Assembly (NCBI RefSeq): GCF_025913575.1
Contig: NZ_CP109785.1
Coordinates: forward strand, 3,658,001 to 3,722,000
Source: Halocatena marina
GTDB lineage: Archaea; Halobacteriota; Halobacteria; Halobacteriales; Haloarculaceae
DNA: 64,000 bases
Reading direction: 5' to 3'
The notes under the pieces are model-generated. The model did no database searches and had not been told where the DNA came from. It was given only the letters and a program-made list of their open reading frames with translations. A program made the position numbers and the translations under genes. Positions 7,980 through 16,082 of this stretch are shown here, in pieces (positions within the stretch are counted from its first letter, which is position 1; every line of letters starts with the position of its first letter).

Positions 7980-8885
7980 ATGCGCGTCGTGACACTGCTT
8001 CCGTCAGCGACCGAGATCGTCTACGCGCTCGGAATCGATCCGGTTGCGGTTTCGCACGAGTGTGATTGTCCTCCGGCCGCGAACGCAAAACCGGCAGTAA
8101 ATCGCTCACGTGTCGACGAGACGGCCACGAGCAGAGAGATTGATCGGCAGGTACTCGCCCAAGAACGCAACGGTGGTGTCTACGAGATCGATCTCACGGT
8201 GCTCGAAGCAGCGGAGCCGGATCTCATCATTACGCAGGGGCTGTGTGATGTCTGTGCTGTCGACAGCGTGCTTGTCGAAGACGCTGTCGAGACGTTGGGA
8301 CTATCGTGTGACGTTCTCACCACCGACCCACACAGCCTCGATGACATCCTCGACGATATTCGACGGATTGGGACGAGGACAGGAACGGAGCAGCGCGCCG
8401 AGGAGCTGATTGAGGACTGTACGGATCGAATCGAATCCGTCCGAGAGACTGCGCCTGCACCGACTGATGAACCACGGGTCGTGGTTATCGACTGGATGGA
8501 TCCAGTGATGACCGCGGGTCATTGGGTCCCGGAGATGATCTCGATAGCAGGGGCCACCGCTCCCTTCGACGCCACTGCGTCGATCCCGCGGGAGTGGGAC
8601 GAAATCGTCGCCGTCGATCCCGAGATGCTTGTGGTATCTCCCTGTGGATTCGATCTCGATCAGACGACAGCAAACCTCACTGACCTCACTGCACGCGACG
8701 GCTGGGACGATCTCACCGCCGTCACGACCGGCCGCGCGTACGCCCTCGACGGTAATCGGTACATGAATCGTCCGGGCGTCAGCGTCGTTGACTCGCTCGA
8801 ATATCTTGCAAGCCTGATTCATCCCGAGACGTTTGGATTACCACCTTCTGACGCTGCTCAGCCGCTCGATCGACTCATCGTGTAG
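7980..8885 (+). CDS. Cobalamin/periplasmic-binding-fold protein (BtuF-like, cytoplasmic form)
   Basis: 301 aa. It begins directly with the helical-backbone metal/cobalamin receptor fold: R-V-V-T-L-L-P-S-A-T-E-I-V-Y-A-L-G, then the P-D-L-I-I-T-Q segment near residue 80 and a C-terminal lobe with D-P-E-M-L-V-V-S-P-C-G. There is no signal peptide or lipobox, so unlike BtuF of an ABC importer it appears cytoplasmic. Cys residues in C-D-C-P-P near 23-25 and C-D-V-C-A near 83-86 may bind metal. Such proteins are annotated as cobalamin-binding. No btuC or btuD neighbours are present, so a transport role is not supported. Confidence 0.75.
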   Translation: MRVVTLLPSATEIVYALGIDPVAVSHECDCPPAANAKPAVNRSRVDETATSREIDRQVLAQERNGGVYEIDLTVLEAAEPDLIITQGLCDVCAVDSVLVEDAVETLGLSCDVLTTDPHSLDDILDDIRRIGTRTGTEQRAEELIEDCTDRIESVRETAPAPTDEPRVVVIDWMDPVMTAGHWVPEMISIAGATAPFDATASIPREWDEIVAVDPEMLVVSPCGFDLDQTTANLTDLTARDGWDDLTAVTTGRAYALDGNRYMNRPGVSVVDSLEYLASLIHPETFGLPPSDAAQPLDRLIV

Positions 8886-8942
8886 TACGGTTGTACTGCA
8901 ATAACTACAGCGAGGGCGATGCGAGCACTGCTCAGCGCCGCC

Positions 8943-9335
8943 TCACGCGCTGTCTGTCTCATCTGCGCCCTCAATCAAATCAGACATGTCGTTGACAAAA
9001 ATCTCTGAGCGGGAGTAAAGCGCATCGACGTTTACCGTGGGGGGTGACTGCTCGCAATCGGCCTCTCGACGCGTATCATACATCTCATTCAAAAATTCGC
9101 CGTCGGATCGGGATGCATCCCCAGCCAAGACGACTTCACGGCCAAAGAGTCGACTCACGGCACCGTGCTTTTTCGGATAGAAGCCTTTGTCGTACAATAC
9201 AGCTTGCGCTGCGTGAAAACATGCGTAGTACAATCGGCTGATGGCTCCTCGCTTTGTCCCCTGTTGACGTAACGTATTTGCATCAGCAAGTGCTCCGTAT
9301 GCCAATTCTAATTCGACATCCGGATCATCCGGCAT
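8943..9335 (-). CDS. HEPN domain protein, toxin-type partner
   Basis: 130 aa. The helical HEPN fold shows S-R-L-Y-Y-A-C-F-H-A-A-Q-A-V-L and G-A-V-S-R-L-F-G-R-E, typical of the COG1895 type paired with minimal nucleotidyltransferases. The later helix reads R-R-E-A-D-C, whereas members I remember read R-x-x-A-D-Y. The canonical R-x4-6-H RNase motif is not obvious. The ATG at 9335 overlaps the upstream nucleotidyltransferase by 11 bases; a GTG at 9341 is also possible. It probably forms a toxin-antitoxin pair with that gene. Confidence 0.8.
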   Translation of the reverse strand: MPDDPDVELELAYGALADANTLRQQGTKRGAISRLYYACFHAAQAVLYDKGFYPKKHGAVSRLFGREVVLAGDASRSDGEFLNEMYDTRREADCEQSPPTVNVDALYSRSEIFVNDMSDLIEGADETDSA

Positions 9336-9864
9336 ACGCACGTCCCTCTCTCTTCACCGTTGTGAGATACGAACTACTCTTCTGATTTTCAAACTCATCT
9401 TTTGTCTTGATATTTTTTGAAATGAGAATATCGTACTCCACCATAACATCAAATACTATTGTCTTGGCGGCGTCACGAACCCGCTTCCGGGATAGCTCGT
9501 CCTCGATAACGAGTAGAACATCTACGTCTGAGAACTCCCGTTCCTCTCCACGCGCCACGCTTCCGTATAGGATGATTTCGTGGATATCGTTTCCACACTC
9601 TTCTGTGAGCCGGACGGAGAACTCTTCGAAGGCCTGTTCGTGCGACGAGTCCGAATCGTTCTCGACGAGGCTCCACGCGAGTGAATTGCCTATCTTCTTA
9701 CCCGTGACGATTCCTTCTGATTCGAGTTGTCTGAGTCGATAATCCGCACTCTGTCGGGCAACTCCGACAGCTTCAGCTATTTCGCTCGTGCCAGCAGGCT
9801 CGTGCTCACGAACTGCTTCGATATACTCGTTCGCTGGATACCGCTTCCTACCTGATTCGGTCAT
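9325..9864 (-). CDS. Winged-helix plus minimal nucleotidyltransferase (MNT) protein, antitoxin-type partner
   Basis: 179 aa with two domains. Residues 1-62 form a winged helix (T-S-E-I-A-E-A-V-G-V-A-R-Q-S-A-D-Y-R-L-R-Q-L). Residues 75-179 form a nucleotidyltransferase with the pol-beta signature G-S-V-A-R-G and metal ligands in F-S-D-V-D-V-L-L. A third acidic residue lies in V-E-Y-D. MNT partners inactivate HEPN toxins, in known cases by AMP transfer, while the HTH could provide autoregulation. It is co-directional and overlapping with the HEPN gene. The ATG at 9864 is used; another lies at 9873. Confidence 0.85.
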   Translation of the reverse strand: MTESGRKRYPANEYIEAVREHEPAGTSEIAEAVGVARQSADYRLRQLESEGIVTGKKIGNSLAWSLVENDSDSSHEQAFEEFSVRLTEECGNDIHEIILYGSVARGEEREFSDVDVLLVIEDELSRKRVRDAAKTIVFDVMVEYDILISKNIKTKDEFENQKSSSYLTTVKREGRAYAG

Positions 9865-10058
9865 ATGATACATTGGATTCCGTTATACAAGTATGCTATG
9901 CAGCAGAATAGGATAACTACGTGCCGGCAGAACGTCGGGGAAAGCTCTATCCGCAGCGTGCGATTCACCGGGAAGATTGTACTGAGTGCAACTCGTGCTT
10001 CTCGGTTGTCTCGGTTTGGTTTTCGAGCGCTTCGATCACGACCCACTCAGGTTTCGGT

Positions 10059-10880
10059 TCAGTCTGCACCCACTGAACAGGTCGTTCGGTACTCCACGTC
10101 CGCGATCGAGTCGATTCCATCTTCGCCACAGACGGGACACGCGGGATTCTTCTCGATCGTCACTTCGTCGAACGTCATTTCGGCCGCGTTGTAGAGGAGG
10201 AGCCGCCCGGCGAGCGATTCACCGTGTCCGAGCGCGAGTTTGATGGCCTCCGTCGCTTGGATACAACCGATCGTTCCGGGGAGGACCCCGAGAACGCCTG
10301 CAGTTGCACAGTTGGGCACCGTTCCTTCTGGCGGGGCTTCGGGGAAAATACACCGGTAGCAGGGTGTATCTTCTGTCGCTGGGAACGTCGCTACTTGTCC
10401 TTCGAACCGGAGAATCGCACCGTGAGAGACGGGCGTTCCGGTGAGTGTACAGATATCGTTCAGGAGAAAGCGCGTCTGGAAGTTGTCCGAGCCATCGACG
10501 ACGATGTCGTATTCGGAGACCAGATCCTCGACGTTTGCCTTCGTGACACGCGTTTCGTGCGTCTCGACGCGAATATCTGGATTCTGATGAGCGATGAAGT
10601 CGGCAGCACTCTCGACTTTCGGTCGTCCGATATCACTCTCTCCGTGGATGACCTGCCGCTGGAGGTTCGAGCGTTCGACGACATCGTCATCCGCGATGCC
10701 GAGCGTTCCGACACCAGCGGCAGCGAGATACTGAATTACCGGCGATCCCAGCCCGCCCGCTCCCAGACACAGCACACGACTTTCGAGAAGTTTCCCTTGG
10801 CCCGCTGGACCGACCTCGTCCATGATGATGTGCCGTGAGTAGCGATCGAGCTGCGTCGAATCGAGATTGAGGTCAGCCAT
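10059..10880 (-). CDS. ubaA: Ubiquitin-like activating E1 enzyme UbaA (ThiF/MoeB/HesA family)
   Basis: 273 aa. The nucleotide-binding loop G-A-G-G-L-G-S is at residues 40-46. The adenylation-domain Arg/Asp pattern follows (D-D-D-V-V-E-R-S-N-L-Q-R-Q, 64-76). Zinc is bound by C-x2-C pairs at 174/177 and 248/251. The candidate catalytic Cys is C191 in V-P-N-C-A-T-A-G. In Haloferax, UbaA activates SAMP proteins for protein conjugation and for sulfur transfer to molybdopterin and tRNA. The gene is monocistronic in appearance. I see no rhodanese domain, as expected for the archaeal form. Confidence 0.92.
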   Translation of the reverse strand: MADLNLDSTQLDRYSRHIIMDEVGPAGQGKLLESRVLCLGAGGLGSPVIQYLAAAGVGTLGIADDDVVERSNLQRQVIHGESDIGRPKVESAADFIAHQNPDIRVETHETRVTKANVEDLVSEYDIVVDGSDNFQTRFLLNDICTLTGTPVSHGAILRFEGQVATFPATEDTPCYRCIFPEAPPEGTVPNCATAGVLGVLPGTIGCIQATEAIKLALGHGESLAGRLLLYNAAEMTFDEVTIEKNPACPVCGEDGIDSIADVEYRTTCSVGAD

Positions 10881-10960
10881 ACAGTACTGTTAGCACGACA
10901 AGCGATAAGCACCTGGGGATAACCAGAAGCAGGATACAGAAATCGTGCGATCGGGATGCA

Positions 10961-10978
10961 GATACGGATACGGATACG
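10961..10978. repeat. Three tandem copies of GATACG
   Basis: A perfect 6-bp unit is repeated three times in the 103-base gap between ubaA and the DUF7521-like gene, with a related GATACA at about 10933. It is too short to be a mobile element and may simply be slippage. Confidence 0.6.
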
Positions 10979-10983
10979 CAGGA

Positions 10984-11319
10984 TCAATTACGAGTATACA
11001 GCGAGTAGAGGATGGCGCTCAGTCCGCAGATTTCGAGTCCGCGGTTCACGATTGGGAGATACGATGTGTATACGCGTGATTCGAACCCGAATCGCTGTCC
11101 GACTCCAGCAACAACGAGCGATAACACAAACGGGACGATCGTGAGCAATGCGAGGCCAATAGCGAGAAACAGCATTCGCCGGCTGTCGTTTCGGCGGTAG
11201 CCACGATAAGCCTGAAATACAATGTACAGTCCCATGACGATTGCCACACACGTCAACGTTAGTAGGACGAGGTAGTCGATGGCCCCTTGCCCGGACGCAT
11301 ATTGCGCGAATATCATCAT
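10984..11319 (-). CDS. Small multi-pass membrane protein (DUF7521-like)
   Basis: 111 aa with three hydrophobic helices (about 10-35, 50-72, 90-108) separated by a basic Y-R-G-Y-R-R-N-D loop. Its ATG (11319) overlaps the stop of the upstream HTH gene as ATGA, so the two are translationally coupled. I recognise the pair as a recurring haloarchaeal module, catalogued from memory as DUF7521. The function is unknown; the partner regulator suggests a membrane component under local transcriptional control. Confidence 0.75.
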   Translation of the reverse strand: MMIFAQYASGQGAIDYLVLLTLTCVAIVMGLYIVFQAYRGYRRNDSRRMLFLAIGLALLTIVPFVLSLVVAGVGQRFGFESRVYTSYLPIVNRGLEICGLSAILYSLYTRN

Positions 11320-11663
11320 AGTTCTCCCCACATGTCTGTGAAACGATCGGCGATGTCCTCGGAGCGGCGTTCTTCGACGGCAATCTGTAGATCACCATCC
11401 GAGAGATCGACCGTGAGTCGTTGCAAGCGAGCCTCGTAGACGCCGTAGTGATGGCCGTCCTCGGCGATCTGGGTGTGTTCGGTGAGGAGATCACAATCGA
11501 CGAGGCGTTCGATGCGGCGGTATATCGTCGGAAGGGACGCGCCGCATTCCTCACTCAGCATTTTTGCGGACATTGGTCGTTTGCTCGTTGCAATGAGAAT
11601 CGCCCGGGCGTACTCATCGTCGAGGAGCGAAAACAACTCTCCCGGCGAACGATCCCCATTCAC
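11316..11663 (-). CDS. ArsR-like winged-helix regulator
   Basis: 115 aa. It starts with a haloarchaeal pattern (L-F-S-L-L-D-D-E-Y-A-R-A-I-L). The HTH S-A-K-M-L-S-E-E-C-G-A-S-L-P-T-I-Y-R-R-I lies at about residues 32-53 and is followed by a wing and a short dimerisation-like tail. It probably regulates itself and the overlapping membrane protein gene. A TATA-like ATATTTTAC (minus strand) about 25-30 bases upstream supports the ATG at 11663. No metal-ligand Cys cluster is evident. Confidence 0.8.
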   Translation of the reverse strand: MNGDRSPGELFSLLDDEYARAILIATSKRPMSAKMLSEECGASLPTIYRRIERLVDCDLLTEHTQIAEDGHHYGVYEARLQRLTVDLSDGDLQIAVEERRSEDIADRFTDMWGEL

Positions 11664-12074
11664 GTGCCCGATTTGGGGGAAGTCATAGTAAAATATGTCC
11701 CGATATTCTCGTTCGGAAAATCATAGATAGTACTCATACCATCGGATACACTCTCCTACGATGATAGTATTTGTCTCCGGCCTTCGACCATCCATCGAGT
11801 CTCTATCGACTGTACCGTCTTCGGGCGTCTTTCGGTCCCATCGATCTTGAATTCAACGTGACCTCGTCACCGAGAACCAGTCTCCGCAAGTTAGAACACA
11901 AGTTGCTCTCAGCGAGTCGCTTCCCGGTTCACACCGGCTCGTAATCGAGACCGATAAGACTACAACAATGGGCGTGGTTGACACCTCACGAAGCAAGTAG
12001 TGGCCAGTAGATATACAAGGGTGTCTACTGAGCACTCAGGAAGAACCGTTATCAACCAGTATTGGAGCCAACTC
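11664..12074. other. Divergent intergenic region
   Basis: This 411-base region lies between two regulator genes. The minus-strand promoter of the ArsR-like gene lies at about 11684-11696. A TATA-like agatatacaag at about 12008-12018 may serve the plus-strand regulator. I see no credible ORF or RNA gene in it. Confidence 0.5.
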
Positions 12075-12881
12075 ATGCACGGAGAGAAAATGATTGTCGT
12101 TTCCCGAATTACGGTCGTAGCACTCGCAGCCTTGCTCGTGTTCAGTTCGTGTGGGCTTGCGTTCGCGTCGGTAGAACCCGTTCAGCAGGGTGACACGACG
12201 GAGTATGATCCAGCGGACTGCCCACTCCCCTTACTTGGTTTCGATTCGGGTAATGCTCTGTCCACTGATACCGGGAACGACCTCTCCAAATACTCTCAAT
12301 CGCTCGACCGAGGACACAGCAATCTCGTCGAGAAGCTTTCGGGTAGTAGCAATGGTCTCGCTATTCCGGTCTGGGCCGTTCTCTTCCGATACAGTCGGTA
12401 CGACGATTCAGACCCACTCGAAAACGACGTCCGCCAACAGATTTACGACGTGATTGAGCGCTCGCCGGGGACGTACATCTCGGAAGTGAGTGAGGAGGTC
12501 GATGCCTCTCGCTCGACAGTCCGGTATCACGTCCGCATTCTTGAGGAGGAGAAACTCATCGTCGGCGAAGATGTTCGAGGGAAACATCGCTTCTATCTCG
12601 TCGGAAGCGACGATCCGCAGTTAGCCGCAGCTCTCAATGACGACGCGACTGCGCGCGTGCTCAACGCTATCGCCCGGCTAGAATCGGCGACAGTATCGAT
12701 GCTCGCAGACGAACTTGATCGTTCGCCTGGAACCGTCTCGTATCATCTCAACCGGCTCACAGACGATGGACTCCTCGAACAAGAGAGAAAGGGCAACGCC
12801 GTCGTTACGCGACTCGCGAGCGAAATCAAGGCACAGATGCTGCGCGGAAGCAGCTCCATCTCCCCTGCGAAAGCCGACTGA
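12075..12881 (+). CDS. Membrane-anchored regulator with two winged-helix domains
   Basis: 268 aa from the ATG at 12075; an ATG at 12090 is also possible. An N-terminal hydrophobic segment (V-V-A-L-A-A-L-L-V-F) ends in an Ala-x-Ala-like region, giving a signal peptide or anchor. About 75 polar residues follow, then a short hydrophobic stretch (L-A-I-P-V-W-A-V-L-F). The rest is two wHTH domains: I-S-E-V-S-E-E-V-D-A-S-R-S-T-V-R-Y-H near 140, and V-S-M-L-A-D-E-L-D-R-S-P-G-T-V-S-Y-H near 215. The short second hydrophobic stretch must span the membrane if the DNA-binding part is cytoplasmic. The role is inferred as a signal-responsive transcription factor. Confidence 0.8.
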   Translation: MHGEKMIVVSRITVVALAALLVFSSCGLAFASVEPVQQGDTTEYDPADCPLPLLGFDSGNALSTDTGNDLSKYSQSLDRGHSNLVEKLSGSSNGLAIPVWAVLFRYSRYDDSDPLENDVRQQIYDVIERSPGTYISEVSEEVDASRSTVRYHVRILEEEKLIVGEDVRGKHRFYLVGSDDPQLAAALNDDATARVLNAIARLESATVSMLADELDRSPGTVSYHLNRLTDDGLLEQERKGNAVVTRLASEIKAQMLRGSSSISPAKAD

Positions 12882-12969
12882 TTCGATTCCCCGCTCGAAT
12901 CTCTACCTGCGGCCGTCTCTTGCTTGGACAACGCTAACACGAAAACATCCTCTCACAGTCCTTTTAAAA

Positions 12970-13299
12970 TTACCACTCTTTACATTCATCACACACTAAC
13001 TGCTCACCATCACGCCACCGCCGCTGGACGGTCTCGTGACAGCACTCACACGCCACACCGTCTCCCGTCCAAACCATCGTCGAGCGAGCGGGCGATAGAT
13101 CAGATGAAGACGGAGACGAGGATGTGGATGCGGACGCGGACGAAGACGTATAATTCGATGATTGATCGGGCGTATCGTCCGTCTCCTCGTTCGATGTCTT
13201 TGATGTGGCGTCAGAGTCCCGAGATTCCTGACCCGTTTCCGTCTCTTCATCGGTGGATGTGTCGCTCTGATCCAAAAATTCGTCGAGCGAGCGGTCCAT
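12970..13299 (-). CDS. Small acidic protein with C-terminal zinc ribbon (DUF7573-like)
   Basis: 109 aa. It starts M-D-R-S-L-D-E-F-L-D and has a Ser/Thr/Asp-rich linker. It ends in a zinc-binding module, G-V-A-C-E-C-C-H-E-T-V-x-R-R-W followed by C-D-E-C-K-E-W. This start/end combination is a known haloarchaeal family (DUF7573 from memory) of unknown function. The frame is open 43 codons further upstream, but the M-D-R-S-L-D-E-F start is the family start. The gene is divergent from the small membrane protein at 13376. Confidence 0.8.
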   Translation of the reverse strand: MDRSLDEFLDQSDTSTDEETETGQESRDSDATSKTSNEETDDTPDQSSNYTSSSASASTSSSPSSSDLSPARSTMVWTGDGVACECCHETVQRRWRDGEQLVCDECKEW

Positions 13300-13375
13300 A
13301 GTATAGGTGTATGCTCGCCGGTACATAGCGATGGCGGACGGACACGCACAAGTAGTCGCGGGCGAACACACCAGT

Positions 13376-13612
13376 ATGGCAAGCACAAATATCCTCTCAG
13401 AGCTGCTGGGGAGCATTCCGCAACTCATTCAGGAATTCGCGGGCATCCTGCAGGCGAGTTCTCCGCAAGCCGTATTGTTGATCGTCGGTGGCCTTTTTGT
13501 GACGTTCTCGGTTGTCATCATGGGATACCTCACAGCGGGAGCACTTCTCCGTCCCATTGGCGGCCTTCCCTCACAGGGACGTAGTTATGGTCGTCAGGGT
13601 CGGGGCCGGTAA
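13376..13612 (+). CDS. Small single-helix membrane protein
   Basis: 78 aa from the ATG at 13376; an earlier in-frame ATG at 13331 would add 15 residues. One strong membrane helix (V-L-L-I-V-G-G-L-F-V-T-F, about 33-58) is preceded by an amphipathic helix. It is followed by a Gly/Arg-rich basic tail that should stay in the cytoplasm. I do not recognise the family. It is convergent with mer, with a 9-base gap. Confidence 0.6.
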   Translation: MASTNILSELLGSIPQLIQEFAGILQASSPQAVLLIVGGLFVTFSVVIMGYLTAGALLRPIGGLPSQGRSYGRQGRGR

Positions 13613-13621
13613 GAGAGGCCA

Positions 13622-14602
13622 CTAACTGTGTGCTCGATCGAGCGCGCTTGCTGCTAGCTCGATCGCTGTATCGATATTTGGTCCGATCGGAGCCGAAACG
13701 ACGATGCTATCGGCGTATTCAAGCACCGCACGCATCCGCTGTTCGACTGTTTCTGGCGTGCCGGTGATGCTGAACGCATCTATCATTTCGTCGGTGACGG
13801 TGCCGAATGCCTTTGAGAACTCGCCTGCACTGATTGCCTCGCCGATCGTCTCCGCACGCTCTCTATCGATCGCGTGGCGATCGAGTACCGGTTCAGCAGC
13901 ACCCGCGGTGATGAACGCGACCGGTGGACGAGCAGCCTCTCGCGCTGCCGAGGCGTCGTCTGCGATTGAGACACTCGCGTACGCGACGAGATCGAACGGA
14001 CCGCGCTCTTCGGTGTCACGCTCTTTGAGTCCGCGATCAACTTGTTCCCGTGCCCACGCGATGCTATCGGGGTGTGATCCGTTGAACAACAGTCCGTCGG
14101 CGTGTTTTGCACTCATTCGGCACATGTGTGGTCCTTCTCCGCCGACGTACACCGGACTGGCCGCTGCATCGTAGTTCAGTCCCGCGTTCGTCGCCTGAAA
14201 CGAGCCGTCGTGGTCGATGCGTTCGCCCGACCAGAGTTGCCGCGCCGTCGTGAACGCCTCCAACACCGATCTGAGTCCTCGCTGGTCGGCCAGTCCGAGA
14301 TTCTGGAGTGTCGATGGGTCACCCGGCCCGATCCCGTAAATAGTCCGTCCACCGCTCGCTTCGGACAGCGTCGCCATTGTGGAAGCGAGCCTGACCGGAT
14401 GGATCTCGTATGGGTTGATCACGCCCGGACCGAGTCGAATCTTCGTTGTTTCGCGGGCGAGTTGTGAGAGCACGACGAACGGATCACGGTTGTTGTAGTG
14501 ACAACTCGTGAACAGCGTGTCGAATCCAGCGCGCTCGGCGGCCACACCGAGTTCGACGGCGCGATCGACAGGATGCTCGGGTGTCAGTTCAATGCCCTTC
14601 AT
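13622..14602 (-). CDS. mer: F420-dependent 5,10-methylenetetrahydromethanopterin reductase-like (luciferase-like)
   Basis: 326 aa, the normal length for Mer. It starts M-K-G-I-E-L-T-P-E-H-P-V and has the luciferase-like TIM-barrel pattern (A-E-R-A-G-F-D-T-L-F-T-S, then I-R-L-G-P-G-V-I-N-P-Y near 60). The F420-type segment G-I-G-P-G-D near 95 follows. Mer reduces methylene- to methyl-tetrahydromethanopterin; in non-methanogenic haloarchaea the C1 carrier is a folate, so the true substrate is uncertain. The ATG overlaps the cofE stop (ATGA), so F420 synthesis and an F420 enzyme are made from one message. Confidence 0.85.
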   Translation of the reverse strand: MKGIELTPEHPVDRAVELGVAAERAGFDTLFTSCHYNNRDPFVVLSQLARETTKIRLGPGVINPYEIHPVRLASTMATLSEASGGRTIYGIGPGDPSTLQNLGLADQRGLRSVLEAFTTARQLWSGERIDHDGSFQATNAGLNYDAAASPVYVGGEGPHMCRMSAKHADGLLFNGSHPDSIAWAREQVDRGLKERDTEERGPFDLVAYASVSIADDASAAREAARPPVAFITAGAAEPVLDRHAIDRERAETIGEAISAGEFSKAFGTVTDEMIDAFSITGTPETVEQRMRAVLEYADSIVVSAPIGPNIDTAIELAASALDRAHS

Positions 14603-15351
14603 CGTTCGAACTCCCATTCCTGGAGTGCCTGTCTGATGAAATCGCTTTCGTACTCCCGAAAGAGGTTGTCGCTCCCTTCGTGTTCGCCGAATTCGAAGTC
14701 TCGGATCACGATAACTGGCGTTCCACCGTCACCTTCTCCGCTCACGAGATTCGCTGTGGCAGCGAGTTCGTCGACGACCGACTCGACTGTTACTTCGAGT
14801 TCGTGGCCGTTGCGGTCGTACTCGCCGCGCCAGTCACGGCTTGCTGGCATTCCTGCCCACCCGATCGCAACGCCACGCTGACCGAACCGGAACGGTCGTC
14901 CACACGTGTCTGTGACGATGACTGGAGCACCGAGTGATTCGTGAAGACTGACTGCGCTCGTGTTCGGATCGGACGGGAGCAACAAGAGATCAGCGTCAGG
15001 GACGTTCGATCGGTCGATTCCCGCGTTGACAGTGATGTGGCCGAACTGTGTCTCCGTGAGTAAGAATGGCGCGTCCATCACGAGATCAACCGATTCGTCG
15101 AGAACGACCTGCGCGAACCGTGGATCTTTCTCGTCATCGGTGAGTCGAGCGAGCCGTGTCGCTATCTCGACAGCCCGATCACCCGCAACCACGCTGTCGA
15201 GATCCATCGTCCGACCTTCAGCCTTCGAGACAATAGTGCTCGCAATGCATACAACATCGTTCGGCTGAACGTCTACTCGCTCTCGAATCAGTGCCCCAAT
15301 ATCGTCTCCCGGACGAATTTCCGGTAGATCGGGTACCGCGAACACGTTCAT
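14599..15351 (-). CDS. cofE: Coenzyme F420:L-glutamate ligase
   Basis: 250 aa. It matches CofE in length and pattern: the N-terminal P-E-I-R-P-G-D-D-I, S-K-A-E-G-R near residue 43, the D-T-C-G-R-P-F-R segment near 150, and G-V-A-I-G-W-A-G soon after. CofE adds gamma-linked glutamates to F420-0 in the cytoplasm using GTP. The reading frame is open for 60 more codons upstream, but a TATA-like GTTTATG 27 bases before 15351 and the family start support this ATG. It is coupled to mer by a 4-base overlap. Confidence 0.92.
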   Translation of the reverse strand: MNVFAVPDLPEIRPGDDIGALIRERVDVQPNDVVCIASTIVSKAEGRTMDLDSVVAGDRAVEIATRLARLTDDEKDPRFAQVVLDESVDLVMDAPFLLTETQFGHITVNAGIDRSNVPDADLLLLPSDPNTSAVSLHESLGAPVIVTDTCGRPFRFGQRGVAIGWAGMPASRDWRGEYDRNGHELEVTVESVVDELAATANLVSGEGDGGTPVIVIRDFEFGEHEGSDNLFREYESDFIRQALQEWEFER

Positions 15352-15374
15352 ACTGATTGGACGAAAGGAAGCGT

Positions 15375-15381
15375 CATAAAC
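15375..15381 (-). promoter_or_regulatory. TATA-like box for the cofE-mer operon
   Basis: GTTTATG on the minus strand is centred 27 bases before the cofE ATG, fixing the start and implying a leaderless mRNA. Confidence 0.55.
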
Positions 15382-15484
15382 GGACGCGATACCGGAGAAT
15401 ACACGCAGTACGTCATTCTCGATACGATGAACAGAAACCGACCAACAACTGCTATCGATGCCGTATTCGGATTCGGTCTTTCGA

Positions 15485-15976
15485 TTACGTGTTGTCTTTT
15501 GTTGTGACATCGATATCGCCGTCTTCGACATCGGCCACCAACATCGACGCTGTTGACGCCGGGGCTGCTCCTGTCGCGCTCCCCGGATTCAGCAGACGGA
15601 TTCCGTCAACCGTCGTATCCATGAGTTGGTGGGTATGCCCACACACGCCGACCGTCGAATCCGCTGCGTGTTCTGTCACGATGTTGGCGATTCGTCTCTC
15701 GTAGTCGTCCAGTGACCCGGTGCCGTGAGTGACGACGAATCGGACGCCACCGAGATCGACGGTTTCGACCTCCCGAAGACCAATCTGCGGATCCATGTTC
15801 CCACGAACGACGGTCACATTGTCCGCCAGTTCGCGGACGGATTCGAACGTCTCCTGTGAGTCAAAGTCGCCAGCGTGGATCGTATGATCCGCTCTTCGTA
15901 TCTCCTCACACACCCAGTCTGGGATCTCACTTGCCCGGGAAGGGATGTGGGTGTCGCTGATGATTGCAACGCGCAT
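15485..15976 (-). CDS. YfcE/MJ0936-type metallophosphoesterase
   Basis: 163 aa. The phosphoesterase metal motifs are in order: D-T-H near residue 8-10, G-D-F-D near 37, G-N-M-D near 60 (usual G-N-C-D), H-G-T near 82, and G-H-T-H near 113. These residues bind two metals in the YfcE/MJ0936 family of small cytoplasmic phosphodiesterases. The ATG at 15976 is favoured by a TATA-like CTTTTATTTT about 25-30 bases upstream. The gene is divergent from the Nudix fusion gene. The natural substrate is unknown. Confidence 0.85.
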   Translation of the reverse strand: MRVAIISDTHIPSRASEIPDWVCEEIRRADHTIHAGDFDSQETFESVRELADNVTVVRGNMDPQIGLREVETVDLGGVRFVVTHGTGSLDDYERRIANIVTEHAADSTVGVCGHTHQLMDTTVDGIRLLNPGSATGAAPASTASMLVADVEDGDIDVTTKDNT

Positions 15977-16082
15977 ACGGTCGAGAATTCTGCTGCGGAC
16001 GAAAATAAAAGGGATGGCACATCCGACCATCGGAAAATCGTAGAGGCCCTGTGTTGATGTCTCTCCGAAACGAACCACGGAT

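Noticed and set aside
10961..10978. GATACG tandem repeat considered as a CRISPR-like or regulatory array.
   Set aside because: Three 6-bp copies with no spacers; best regarded as a short slippage repeat.
11075..11095. A GATTCGAACCC string resembling a tRNA T-arm.
   Set aside because: It is inside the small membrane protein gene and lacks the other cloverleaf arms.
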